Positions 31,396-41,401 of a stretch of 64,000 nucleotides of DNA are shown here, one piece after another. Under the pieces are notes generated by a model. That model was not told the origin of the DNA, ran no database searches, and worked only from the letters and a program-made list of their open reading frames with translations. Positions within the stretch are counted from its first letter, which is position 1. Each line of letters opens with the position of its first letter. The stretch is from Closterium sp. NIES-65 (taxonomy: Eukaryota > Streptophyta > Zygnematophyceae > Desmidiales > Closteriaceae). Position numbers and translations under genes: made by a program. Location: NCBI GenBank assembly GCA_948144175.1, contig CANXME010002010.1, positions 992,001 to 1,056,000 on the forward strand, in the 5' to 3' direction.

Positions 31396-32824
31396 GTCGA
31401 CGAGGTTCCCCCACCTGGGGCGAACATCGTCAGTGGCATGTGGATTTTCAGGGTGAAGCGGCCGCCGGGTTCTCCGCCTGTCTTCAAGGCGTGTTATGTA
31501 GCTCGAGGCTTCAGTCAGCGGCAGGGAGTTGACTAATTTCAGACCTTCTCGCCTACCCCAAAGATGACCACTCTTCGGGTGCTGCTGCACATAGCCGCTC
31601 AGCGCGACTATGAGCTTCACTCTCTTGACTTCAGCACAGCTTTCTTGCAGGGCAGCCTCCACGTGGAGATCTGGCTGCGCCGCCCACCTGGCTTCACTGG
31701 GTCTCTGGCGGCCAGTCTACGGACTCCGCCAGGCGCCCCGTGAGTGGCACAACACACTGAGCACTACACTTGCGGCTCTTGGGTTTGCTCCTTCTACTGC
31801 CGACCCGTCGCTGTTTCTGCGCACCGACACCTCTTTGCCGCCTTTCTACATCCTCGTGTACGTCGACGACTTGGTCTTTGCAACTGCTGACACTGCTGGA
31901 CTCGCCCACGTGAAGTCCGAGCTGCAGAAGAGACACACGTGCACAGACCTGGGTAGATTGCACATCTACCTTGGCTTGCATATCACCCGGGACAGAGCAC
32001 GCCGCACCATTACCCTGACTCAGTCACACATGGTGCAGCAGGTCCTTCAGCACTTCGACTTCACGTACTCCTCCCCTCAGGCCACTCCTCTGTCTACTCG
32101 TCACTCGCTCTCAGCTCTACCTTCAGATGAGTCCGTAGAGCCGAGTGGCCCGTACCCAGAGCTTGTTGGCTGCCTCATGTACCTGATGACCTGCACACGA
32201 CCTGACCTAGCATACCCTCTTAGCATCTTGGCACGCTATGTGGCTCCTGGTAGACACCGACCAGAGCACATGGCTGCAGCGAAGAGGGTGTTGCGCTACT
32301 TGTGCAGTACGTCGGGCATGGGGTTAGTGCTTGGAGGGCGACGTCCAGTGGTCCTCACTGGTCACGCAGACGCTTCTTGGGCTGACGACCAGGCTACGCA
32401 GCGGTCGTCACAGGGTTACACCTTTAGCCTTGGTTCCGGCTCTGTCTCGTGGCGGTCTACCCGCTCGTCTTCTGTTCTCCGCTCCAGCTGTGAGGCCGAG
32501 ATCTACGCAGGGGCCATGGCTGCACAGGAGCTACGCTGGCTCACCTACCTGCTGACTGACCTTGGAGAGCAGCCTCGTTCTCTTCCAGTTCTGTACGTAG
32601 ACAACAAGGCCATGCTGGCCTTGTGTCGGGAGCATAGACTGGAGCACAGAACAAAGCACATTGCTCTTCGCTACTTCCTTGCTCGTGAGCTGCGCCTTGC
32701 TTACGTGGCCTCTGAGGCCAACACTGCTGATATCTTTACCAAGGCACTTCCGCCTTGTGATCATCAGCGCTTTTGTACTTTGCTAGGTCTTGTGCCTACT
32801 TGGCCTCACTTGCTCACCTCTTGA
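31396..32824 (+). pseudogene. Reverse transcriptase and RNase H of copia B
   Basis: The frame continues from integrase as WIFRVKRPPGSPPVFKACYVARG and GFSQRQGVD, then TAA at about 31534 at the same codon as the stop in copia A. A deletion of about 25-30 bp near 31705 shifts the frame, after which 31610-32824 is open: PVYGLRQAPREWHNTL, YVDDLVFATADTAG, PELVGCLMYLMTCTRPDLAYPL, GHADASWADDQATQ, CEAEIY, YVDNKAMLALC, RTKHIALRYFLAREL and EANTADIFTKALPP. RNase H lacks the QQRGQ segment present in A and C. Confidence 0.88.
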
Positions 32825-33044
32825 CTTTGCTTGTACTGTGATCTACATATACCTGCACTTGCATGCTTACCTTTGCTAGGTTGAGATCAATGCCTTTCGT
32901 GTTCTTCTTGATATATAACTCTGCATGTGAACTGGCCTTGTGGCCTTGTGCTTGTGCTCAGATTTTGTGGTGACATTGTGATCCACCCTGGGCTTGCCTT
33001 GCTTCTCTTGACTGGTCTTGTGACCCCTTGTTCTCCCCCACTTT

Positions 33045-33057
33045 ACCTATGGGGGTG
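33045..33057 (+). promoter_or_regulatory. Polypurine tract of copia B
   Basis: CCTATGGGGGTG abuts the 3' LTR. The same string precedes the 3' LTRs of C, D and J. It would prime plus-strand cDNA synthesis. Confidence 0.7.
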
Positions 33058-33177
33058 TGTTGAACTTATATGCTATAGTCTGTTTAGGCTGTAGTGGGGT
33101 AGTCAATATGGGGTACAACACTTTAGGGTTTCCTACTTGTACTCCTCATGCAATCATTCGTTCCTCAGATTCTCACA
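33058..33177 (+). repeat. 3' LTR of copia B
   Basis: 120 bp, TGTTGAACTT to ATTCTCACA, followed by the CGGGG duplication and resumed gypsy coding sequence. Confidence 0.93.
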
Positions 33178-33182
33178 CGGGG

Positions 33183-34190
33183 GCACAGCCGACAGTACAG
33201 CGACAGTTCCGACTAACCCAACCTGAACTAGACGAACTATGGAAGCAGCTAGATTACATGCTTGAGAAAGAGTTCATTCGCCCGAGTTCGTCTCCCTTCG
33301 CAGCACCGTACGGTTCATGCGGAAAAAATATGGGGGGTTTCACATGTGCATAGACTATTGCGCATTGAACCGAGTTACCATCAAATCCCATTACCCCATC
33401 CCGCGAGCCGACGAACTGATCGACCAATTGCGCACAACCCGATTCTTCTCGAAAAATGACCTTCGAGGAGGTTACCACCAGATCCGCGTCAACCCACCCA
33501 ACTGCCCAAAAACAACTTTCTGAACATGCTACGGATATTTCGAACACATAGTAATGCCCTTCGAACTGGCCCACGCCCTTTCAACCTTCCAAATGACAAT
33601 GAATGAAGCTTTCCGCCCACTCTTAGATAAGTGCGTCATCGTGTACTTATACGACACTCATTTACAGCCTAGAATGAGCACATCACCTACAGGACATCGA
33701 AGCAGTTTTTAAAATACTGAGTGAGAACAAACTACTTACTAAGGCCTCTAAGTGTGAGTGCATACAGGACAAACTGGAATTTTCGGGACACATTAATTCA
33801 ACCGACGACGAAGAAGAAGAAGATTGCGACAATCCAAGCATTGCACGCGCCGACAAACTTGACCGAGTTGCTGAGCTTTCTGGGGTTCGTCAACTACGTG
33901 CGACTGTTCGTGCCCAATGAGGCAAAGTTGACTGCCCCTTTGACTGACCTGCTGAGGAAGGGGGTTGGGTATATGTGGGGGGAGAAAGAGCAAGCTGCCT
34001 TCCCGGTCCTCAAGAAAAATTTGTGCTCGCTGCCCGTACTGCACATCGCTAATCCACACCGCCCGTTCGAACTGGTCACCGACGTGAGCGACATCGCTAT
34101 GAGAACAATACTATTGCATGACTTCGGGAACGGCCTCCAGCCAATCGCAAGCTTCACCCGCTCGAACGCAACTACCCGATAGACGACCGC
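33183..34190 (+). pseudogene. Reverse transcriptase and RNase H of the gypsy element
   Basis: The reading resumes directly after copia B with LTQPELDELWKQLDYMLEKE and FIRPSSSPFAAP, the classic gypsy entry into RT, then MCIDYCALNRVTIKSHYPIP, LRGGYHQIRV and MPFELAHALSTFQ. The catalytic block reads VYLYDTHL where active elements have YLDDIL, so RT is dead. RNase H follows as LVTDVSDIAMRTILLHDFGN and LQPIASFTRSNATTR. At least three frame changes occur. Confidence 0.85.
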
Positions 34191-34359
34191 GAGATGTTGG
34201 CGATCGTGCACACGTTCAAAGTGTGGCGATGCTACCTCACCAGAGCAGACGTGGACAGTACGGACATATGACATATCACTGCAGTACCTTCGCACCCAAC
34301 CGAATCTCAACCCGCGACAGATCCGTTGGTTGGATTACTTGGAATCAAACTTTACTACA

Positions 34360-34666
34360 CTGTCACATACAAGAAGGGGGCGTCGAATATCGCCGGCGCA
34401 CTCACCCGCCCCACCGCCCAACTCCACGCCATCCTACTCGCCCAAACCAGCCCACTATTAACAGGCCTATTCACCTAGGATGTCGTACCGACCCATTTTT
34501 CACGACCGGAAATTCACAGCGACCAGTAGAAGCAAAGGGAGTCTATTACGTAAAAATAGGCACCAACCGCATCTGGGTACCTCCGTACTCGCTACTGAGG
34601 GAAATGTTATTGCAGGAGGCACACGACGGAATTACCTCGTGACTTTTGGGGTAGAAAAGACATGAC
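34360..34666 (+). pseudogene. Gypsy RNase H end and integrase zinc-domain start
   Basis: KKGASNIAGALTRP is the usual end of gypsy RNase H (canonical NVVADALSR). After frame changes RIWVPPYSLLREMLLQEAHD appears, then FGVEKT, corresponding to the H-x-G-H-x-G region of the integrase zinc domain. Copia C interrupts here at 34667. Confidence 0.7.
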
Positions 34667-34797
34667 TGTCATAACATTATAGCTTCTGCTTTTGTGTAGG
34701 CTATAGTGGGGTATCCAATAGGGGGTACAACCCAATTAGGGTTAGTACTTGTACCTAGTTCATTCATAGTTCATTCATTCTCGTTCATACTTTCTCA
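34667..34797 (+). repeat. 5' LTR of copia C
   Basis: 131 bp, TGTCATAACATT to ACTTTCTCA, with the lineage core (TAGGCTATAGTGGGGTATCC, GTACAACCCAATTAGGGTT). Confidence 0.92.
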
Positions 34798-34811
34798 TGG
34801 TATCGAGCAGG
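34798..34811 (+). promoter_or_regulatory. Primer binding site of copia C
   Basis: TGGTATCGAGCAGG directly after the LTR; an initiator-Met tRNA type site with small changes. Confidence 0.75.
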
Positions 34812-35943
34812 TTCCCTCGTGGGAACTGTTCCTAGGGCCCACCGATTTTTTTTTTCCTGCCCGGGGCGCGTTCTGCCCCTACCCGAAGCGCGCTTAGGGT
34901 CGCGCCCTTCTAAGCGACCCGTCGCGTCACCCTTAGCGACCCGTCGCGTCGCCCTTAGCAGCGGCCCGTCTCCGCCCTAGCAGCGGCCCGTCCCCGCCCT
35001 TCTCACCTGCGGCCCGACGCCGCCCTTCTCACCTGCGGCCCGTCGCCGCCCTAGCTGCGGCGCGTCGCCGCCCTTCTCACCTGCGGCCCGTCGCCGCCCT
35101 AACAGCGGCCCGTCGCCGCCCTTTCACCAGCGGCCCGTCGCCGCCCTAGCAGCGGCCCGTCGCCGCCCTTCTCACCTACGGCCCGTCGCCGCCCTAGCAG
35201 CGGCGCGTCGCCGCCCTTCTCACCTGAGGCGCGTCGCCGCCCTTCTCACCTGAGGCGCGTCGCCGCCCTTCTCACCTTCGGCACGTCGCCGCCCTAGCAG
35301 CGGCCCGTCACCGCCCTTTCACCTGCGGCCCCGTTGCCGCCCTACCAGCGGCCTGTCATCGCCCTTCTCACTGTGGCCCCGCCGCCCTAAACTACTGCGG
35401 CCTCTGCCGCCCTTACCTGCGGCCACGCCGCCTCTACCTGTGGCCACACCGCCCTCTGCTGCGGCCTCGCCACCTCTCACCTACTGCAGCGCCGCCCGCC
35501 AACAGGACTGCCCGACCCGCCCTACCCAGTCAAGCAGGCGACCGCCGCGCCGCCCTGCAGCAGCACCGCCGAGCCGCCCGGGCGACGGAGCAGCCGGACA
35601 GCCGAACCGCCAGGCCGCTCAGCAGCCGAGCCGCCCAGCAATCGAGCCGCCGAGCCGCCCAGCAGCCGAGCCGCCCAGCAGCCGAGCCACCGAGCCGCCC
35701 AGCAGCCGAGCCGCCAAGCAGCCGAGCCGCCCAGCAGCCGAGCCGCCGAGCCGCCCAGCAGCCGAGCCGCCCAGCAGCCGAGCCGCCCAGCAGCACAGCC
35801 ACCGAGCCGCCGACCAGCCGAGCCGCCGAGCCGCCGAGCCGCCCTACTTCCGAGCCGCCCGAGCTGCCCAGTCCGGTGAGCACAGCTCCTCTTTCACTGC
35901 ACTGCCCTCACCCTACTGTTTGCACTGCTAGTTGACTGTGGTC
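34812..35943 (+). repeat. Repetitive 5' leader of copia C
   Basis: Units near GCGGCCCGTCGCCGCCCTAG (34960-35400) then units near AGCAGCCGAGCCGCCCAGC (35600-35850), ending at the gag ATG. The two-field layout is shared with A and B, although the first unit differs in sequence. Confidence 0.8.
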
Positions 35944-37284
35944 ATGGCTACCCCTAGTGTTCTCGCTTTTGACGCTGAGGGTCGGGCCATTGACTTTGAG
36001 GTCTGGGTAGATGACCTGCAGCTGTTCTTACAGTGCGATAGGGTAGACGGCTTCTCTCTCTTTGACCTCACCTCTGGCGCTTCCCCTGCCCCTGCTGCTG
36101 ATGCTGACTCGCGACGCTGTTGCACGTCTTGCTGTGCGTCGCCACCTCCCTACCTCCGAGCGTGCGCACTTTAGTCAGTACAAGAGTGCTCAGACCTTGT
36201 ACGACGCTGTAGTTGCACGTTACTCCTCCCCTGCCACTGCTGCACTGAGCCGTCTCATGCTTCCGTACCTCTTTCCTGACCTTGCTGCCTTTCCCACAGT
36301 CGCTGACCTCATTACGCACCTCCGCACTAGTGACACTCGCTACCGCGCTGCGCTTCCTGCTGACTTCTGTGCCAAGAACCCCCCCCCCCCATGTACATCA
36401 CCCTCTACTTCATAGTCACTCGCCTCCCTGACTCCCTTAGAGTAGTCAGGGACCACTTCCTCGCAGTGTGCCCCACCACTCTCACCATTGACCTCCTTGA
36501 GAAGGCCCTCCTAGCGGCAGAGAAGAGCATAGTCGCTGTAGGAGCCTCTCGTGGTGACCCCCGCAACCCTGTCTTTCAGGGGTGTTCTCCCTCCCGCCTC
36601 TTGCCCTCTGTTTCTTCTGCTGCTGCGGCCAACCTCGTTGGTTTTGAGTCGGTCGGTGCTGCGTCTGCCTCTTCGGGGAAGCGCCGCACAGGCAAGGGCA
36701 AGGGGGGCAAGGGCGCTGGAGGAGCTGGCGGGGGCGGTGGAGGTGGTGGTGGAGGCGGCGGAGGGAGTGGGGGTGGTGGTGGGAGTGGTGGAGGGGGTGG
36801 GGGTACCGGTGGCAGCAGCGGGGGCGGAGGCGGCGGCGGTGGCGGAGGGAGCGGAGGAGGCGGTGGTAGCGGAGGTGGCGGTGGTGGCGGAGGTGGCAGT
36901 GGTGGCGAAGGCGGCGGAGGCGCCGGAGGCTGCGGAGGTGGCGGTGGAGCTGGTCGTGGGTCTACGCAGAGGAGTGGCTCCGGTGGTGGTCCGCGCCATT
37001 AGCAGCAGCGCGGTCGTGAGACCCTGTCCCCTCAGCAGCTCCGTGAGTGGTACACTACACGCCAGCCGGGTGGGGGTTTTGGTCCGTGCACCTACGTCCT
37101 GCGCACCGGCGACCGTGCGGGTGAGCAGTGTGGGGGTGCGCACCCCACCCAGCGCTGCTTTGGCCACCTGACGGACGCGTGGCGTCACCAGTTCCCTGAG
37201 GCCACAGAGATCCCTCGCTGGGGCGAGCTGTCTAGGGCGGGAGTTGCCATCTATGATCTTGATTTTAATGCCATTCTTTCTGCC
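35944..37284 (+). pseudogene. Gag of copia C
   Basis: ATG at 35944 (MATPSVLAFDAEGRAIDFEV). A deletion near 36105 and a run of 12 C at 36379-36390 (10 C in B) shift the frame; the rest follows from 36391 with YITLYFIVTRLPDSLRVV, RRTGKGKGGKG and a long Gly/Ser tail. A TAG at 37000 interrupts, then RETLSPQQLREWYTTRQ and the best-preserved Cys/His block of the window at 37087-37158 (C-TYVLRTGDRAGEQ-C-GGA-H-PTQR-C), then FPEATEIPRWGELSRAGVAI. Confidence 0.85.
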
Positions 37285-38946
37285 ATGTACGCTGTGACTA
37301 TTAGTGATGAGGGTGACTGTTACCGGTGTTTCCCGCCCGATCCGGGCATTGAGACTGCTGCTCTAGGTACTGGTGCGGCTGCTGCCCTAGGTGCTTGCGA
37401 AGCTGCTGCTCTAGGTGCTAGTGCATCTGCGTCCTCAGGTACTGGTGAGTCTGCGCTCTCAGGTACTGCGTCGGCTTCGGCCTCCCTCACCTTCACCCTT
37501 GACTCTGGGGCTTCTCGCTCCTTCTTTCGGGACCGCACCACACTCACGCCGCTGAGTCGGCCGGTTGTAGTGTCTCTGGCTGACCCCTCTGGGGGTCCTG
37601 TCCTGTCTCACTTCTCCACAGTCCTCCCGTATCCGGCGGCTCCCTCTGGCACCGTGTCTGGGTTCTACCTCCCCTCGTTCTCTATGAACTTGGTGAGTGG
37701 TGCTGACCTACAGGATGGGGGAGTACACCAGTTCACTCCTGCGCGTCAGCGAGTGACGCACTGCACAGACGCCCGCACAGGCCGACACTTGGCTACGTTT
37801 ACACGTCAGCCGGGGTCGAGCCTGTACACACTAACCACTGCGTCTCCTCCAGTTGCTGAGTCTGGTAGGGTAGCTGCGTCGGGTCAGGTGTTTGCTGCAG
37901 CGTCCAGGTCTGGTCCTGAGTCTGCCCCCTGTTCGTGTGGGCTCCTGTCTCACGAGACTCTCCTCTGGCACCACCGCCTTGGTCACCCCTCTCTGCTTCG
38001 GCTCAGAGGCATGGCCTCCCGTCTTCTTGTTTCTGGTCTCCCCAGGTCCCTCCCTCCCCTTCCTCAGGGGCCTGGCCCTTCCTGTGTCCCCTTTGTCGAG
38101 GGGCGCCAGCGGGCTGCCCCTCACTCCTCCCAGTTTCCTCCGACAGAGGCCCCGCTGCAGACGCTTCACATGGACGTGTGGGGCCCAGCCCGCGTCCGTG
38201 GACAGGGTCACGAGCGCTACTTCCTACTCGTTGTTGACAACTACTCGCGTTACACCGCAGTCTTCCCCTTGCGCAGCAAGGGTGATGTCACTGAGGTGCT
38301 GATCGACTGGATCCGCGCAGCTCGTCTCCAGCTCAGGCAGAGCTTTGGCTCGGACTTTCGTGTTCTGCGTTTGCACTTGAACAGAGGCGGAGAGTTCTCC
38401 TCTGGCCTTCTGAGAGCCTACTGTCGCGCACGAGGCATCCGTCAGACCTTCACGCTTCCGGACTCTCCGCAGCAAAATGGGATCGCTGAGCGCCGCATTG
38501 GCATGGTCATGGACGTCGCTTGTACGTCTATGATGCATGCGGCTGCCCCCCATTTTCTGTGGCCGTTTGCGGTGAGGTACGCGGCGCATCAGGTCAACCT
38601 CCACCCTAGGGTCTCGAGGCCGGAGACCTCCCCAGCCTTGCTGTGGACGGGGAAGGTTGGCGATGCGTCGGCGTTCCGGGTCTGGGGATCTCGGGCGTTT
38701 GTCCGCGACTTGTCTGCGGACAAGCTGTCCCCTCGTGCTGCTCCTTGCGTCTTCCTGGGGTTCCCCCCTGACGCGCCTGGGTGGCAGTTCTACCACCCCA
38801 CCTCTCGCCATGTTTTGTCCTCCCAGGACGTCACGTCTTCTCAGTGGCAGGCAGCTATGGATGCAGAGATGGCTTCCTGGATGTCCACAGGTACCTACGT
38901 TGACGCTGTCCCCCCTCCTGGGGCGAACATCGTCAATGGCATGTAG
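37285..38946 (+). CDS. Protease-integrase of copia C fused directly to the RT entry (553 codons open)
   Basis: A long open part of the polyprotein. AMYAVTISDEGDCYRCFPPD-type start, ALGAS repeats, then FTLDSGASRSFFRD, an intact D-S-G-A protease loop. Integrase follows: LWHHRLGHPSLLRLRG, CVPFVEG (second zinc Cys replaced by Phe), HMDVWGPARVRGQG, DNYSRYTAVFPL, LHLNRGGEFSSGLL (catalytic Asp replaced by Asn), PQQNGIAERRIG. After HPTSRHVLSSQDVT the frame goes straight into SSQWQAAMDAEMASW, the pre-RT block, with no Gly/Ala spacer. It ends at a TAG in place of Trp (GM-stop-IFRVK). Confidence 0.88.
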   Translation: MYAVTISDEGDCYRCFPPDPGIETAALGTGAAAALGACEAAALGASASASSGTGESALSGTASASASLTFTLDSGASRSFFRDRTTLTPLSRPVVVSLADPSGGPVLSHFSTVLPYPAAPSGTVSGFYLPSFSMNLVSGADLQDGGVHQFTPARQRVTHCTDARTGRHLATFTRQPGSSLYTLTTASPPVAESGRVAASGQVFAAASRSGPESAPCSCGLLSHETLLWHHRLGHPSLLRLRGMASRLLVSGLPRSLPPLPQGPGPSCVPFVEGRQRAAPHSSQFPPTEAPLQTLHMDVWGPARVRGQGHERYFLLVVDNYSRYTAVFPLRSKGDVTEVLIDWIRAARLQLRQSFGSDFRVLRLHLNRGGEFSSGLLRAYCRARGIRQTFTLPDSPQQNGIAERRIGMVMDVACTSMMHAAAPHFLWPFAVRYAAHQVNLHPRVSRPETSPALLWTGKVGDASAFRVWGSRAFVRDLSADKLSPRAAPCVFLGFPPDAPGWQFYHPTSRHVLSSQDVTSSQWQAAMDAEMASWMSTGTYVDAVPPPGANIVNGM

Positions 38947-40370
38947 ATTTTCAGGGTGAAGCAGCCGCCGGGTTCTCCGCCTGTCTTCAAGGCACGGTAC
39001 GTGGCTCGTGGCTTCAGTCAGCGGTAGGGAGTTGACTACTTTCAGACCTTCTCTCCCACCCCGAAGATGACCACTCTTCGGGTACTTCTGCACGTTGCTG
39101 CTCACTGTGACTACGAGCTGCACTCTCTCGACTTCAGCACAGCTTTCTTGCAGGGCAACCTGCACGAGGAGATCTGGCTGCGCCGCCCACTTGGCTTCAC
39201 TGGGTCGTTCCCTCCTGGTACCCAGTGGAGTCTCCGGCGTCCAGTCTACGGTCTCCGCCAGGCGCCCCGTGAGTGGCACGACACACTGAGGACTACACTT
39301 GCGGCTCTTGGGTTTGCTCATTCTACTGCCGACCTGTCGCTGTTTCTGCGCTCCGACACCTCTCTGCCGCCTTTCTACTTCCTCATTACGTCGACGACTT
39401 GGTCTTTGCCACTGCTGACACTGCTGGACTCGCCTACGTGAAGTCCGAGCTGCAGAAGAGAGACACGTGCACAGACCTGGGTGAACTGCGCAGCTACCTT
39501 GGCTTGCAGATCACCCGGGACAGAGCACGCCGCACCATTACCCTGACTCAGTCACACATGGTGCAGCAGGTCCTTCAGCGCTTCGGCTTCACGTACTCCT
39601 CGCCTCAGGCCACTCCTCTGCCTACTCGCCACTCACTCTCAGCTCTGCCTTCGGATGAGTCCGTAGAGTCGAGTGGCCCGTATCCAGAGCTTGTTGGCTG
39701 CCTCATGTACCTGATGACCTGCACACGACCTGACCTTGCATACCCTCTTAGCATTCTCGCACGCTATGTTGCTCCTGGGAGACACCGACCAAAGCACATT
39801 GCTGCAGCGAAGAGGGTGTTGCGCTACTTGTGCAGTACGTCGGGCATGGGGCTAGTGCTTGGAGGGCGCAGTCCAGTCGTCCTCACTGGGCACGCAGACG
39901 CTTCCTGGGCTGACGACCAGGCTACACAGCGGTCGTCACAGGGTTACACCTTCAGCCTTGGTTCCGGCTCTGTCTCGTGGCGGGCTACTCGCTCGTCTTC
40001 TGTTCTCAGCTCCAGTTGTGAGGCTGAGATCTACGTCGGGGCCATGGTTGCACAGGAGCTTCGTTGGCTCACCTACCTGCTGATCGACCATGGAGAGCCG
40101 CCTCGTTCTCCTCCAGTTTTGTACGTAGACAACAAGGCCATGCTGGCCTTGTGTCGAGAGCAGCGATTGGAGCACAGAACGAAGCACATTGCTCTCCGCT
40201 ACTTCCTTGCTCGTGAGCTACAGCAGCGTGGACAGTTGCGTCTTGCGTACGTGGCCTCTGAGGCCAACACTGCTGATGTTTTCACCAAGGCACTTGCGCC
40301 CTGTGATCATCAGCGCTTCTGCACTCAGCTCAGTATTGTCCCTGTCTTGCCTCACTTGCTCACCTCTTGA
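38947..40370 (+). pseudogene. Reverse transcriptase and RNase H of copia C
   Basis: After the TAG at 38944 the same frame continues with IFRVKQPPGSPPVFKARYVARG, a second TAG in GFSQR-stop-GVDYFQTF, then STAFLQGNLHEEIW and PVYGLRQAPREWHDTL. A frameshift near 39386 moves to 39400-40370: YVDDLVFATADTAG, PELVGCLMYLMTCTRPDLAYPL, GHADASWADDQATQ, CEAEIY, YVDNKAMLALC, RTKHIALRYFLAREL, EANTADVFTKAL. The RT and RNase H catalytic residues are all kept. Confidence 0.88.
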
Positions 40371-40580
40371 CCTTGCTTGTACTGTTACATATATATATAC
40401 CTGCTCTTGCTTGTCTAGCTTTATATATATATGTACTCCTGCATGTGAACTGGCCTTGTGGCCTTGAACTTGTGCTCGGAATGTGTGGTGACTTTGTGAT
40501 CCACCCTGAGCTTGCTTTGCTTTCCTTTGCTTTACTGGTCTTGTGACCCCTTGTTCTCCCCCATTTTGCCTATGGGGGTG

Positions 40581-40711
40581 TGTCAGAACATTATAGCTTC
40601 TGCTTTTGTGTAGGCTATAGTGGGGTATCCCATAGGGGGTACAACCCAATTAGGGTTAGTACTTATACCCAGTTCATTCATAGTTCATTCATGCTCGTTC
40701 ATACTTTCTCA
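40581..40711 (+). repeat. 3' LTR of copia C
   Basis: 131 bp, TGTCAGAACATT to ACTTTCTCA; preceded by the polypurine tract CCTATGGGGGTG (40569-40580). Confidence 0.92.
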
Positions 40712-41259
40712 GTGAGAACAACTGCAGTAGTGTTACTACTTGCTAGAGCTGTTGACCAATGTACAGCACCAGGTGGGCTCGTCTCCTACATGTCAGGTGA
40801 TGAAGAGCTCGCGAAAAAGAAAGGCGGGTCAATTGCAACTGATTCCACTGCCCGAGCGCGCTTAACAGCAGGTTACCATGGATTTTGTTACGGGGTTACC
40901 TTTGAACCCTGGGGTAAGAACGCAATTATGGTCGTCGTTGACAGACTGACGAAAATGGATCACTTCGATGTGTACAGGAGATTGATCTCAGATGAAGAAA
41001 TCGCTTGCTTGTTCATTGCGACCGTCATTTGATGGTACGGAATACCAGCCGCGATAATTAGCGACCGCGACACAAAGTTTACTAGCAACTTCTGGAAGAA
41101 CCTTTGAGAGCGGTTCGGGACCAGGCTACAGTTCGGGACCAGGCTACAGTTTAGCTCGTCGTACCACCCCGAGACCGACGGTCAAACGGAGCGGATGAAC
41201 TAGACCATGGAGCGGTTGATTCGTGCCACGTGTGACGACCCGACAACATGGGAGCAGCA
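40712..41259 (+). pseudogene. Integrase core of the gypsy element, first part
   Basis: After copia C the gypsy integrase continues: the zinc-domain end CQVMKSSRKRKAGQLQLIPL, then MDFVTGLP (first catalytic Asp), a one-base shift, KNAIMVVVDRLTKMDHF, WYGIPAAIISDRDTKFTSNF (second Asp) and SSYHPETDGQTERMN (catalytic Glu). A 17-bp direct duplication (GTTCGGGACCAGGCTACA) lies near 41115-41150. The sequence is interrupted at 41260 by element D within the WEQ block. Confidence 0.85.
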
Positions 41260-41401
41260 TGTCAGAATGTGATGTTTTTCTAGCCTGCAGTGGGGTACTC
41301 TATGGCGAGTACAACCCAATTAGGGTTTCCTCTATGTATCTCAACTGGTGCAAGTGAAAACCTCTCTTTTCTGTTTCTGGTTTTCGCCTGCTGTTTCGAC
41401 A
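41260..41401 (+). repeat. 5' LTR of element D
   Basis: 142 bp, TGTCAGAATGTGATG to TGTTTCGACA. Confidence 0.9.

Larger units (their letters stand above)
25872..33177 (+). mobile_element. Ty1/copia element B, complete but degenerate
   Basis: 7306 bp with LTRs of 130 bp (25872-26001) and 120 bp (33058-33177); apart from a 10-bp indel they differ at about three positions. The target-site duplication CGGGG is exact (25867-25871 and 33178-33182) and the gypsy reading continues after it. Order: LTR, primer binding site, leader, gag, protease, integrase, spacer, RT, RNase H, polypurine tract, LTR. Nearly all of gag-pol is one frame, broken by many transition-type stops (CAG to TAG, TGG to TAG) plus small deletions. 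Confidence 0.93.
34667..40711 (+). mobile_element. Ty1/copia element C, spacer-deleted, degenerate
   Basis: 6045 bp with 131-bp LTRs (34667-34797 and 40581-40711) differing at about five positions. It interrupts the gypsy integrase zinc domain; gypsy coding resumes beyond 40711. The flanks are ATGAC and GTGAG, which agree at only three of five bases, so a duplication is not proven. Order: LTR, primer binding site, leader, gag, protease, integrase, RT, RNase H, polypurine tract, LTR. It is 1.3 kb shorter than A and B because the Gly/Ala spacer is absent. Confidence 0.9.
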
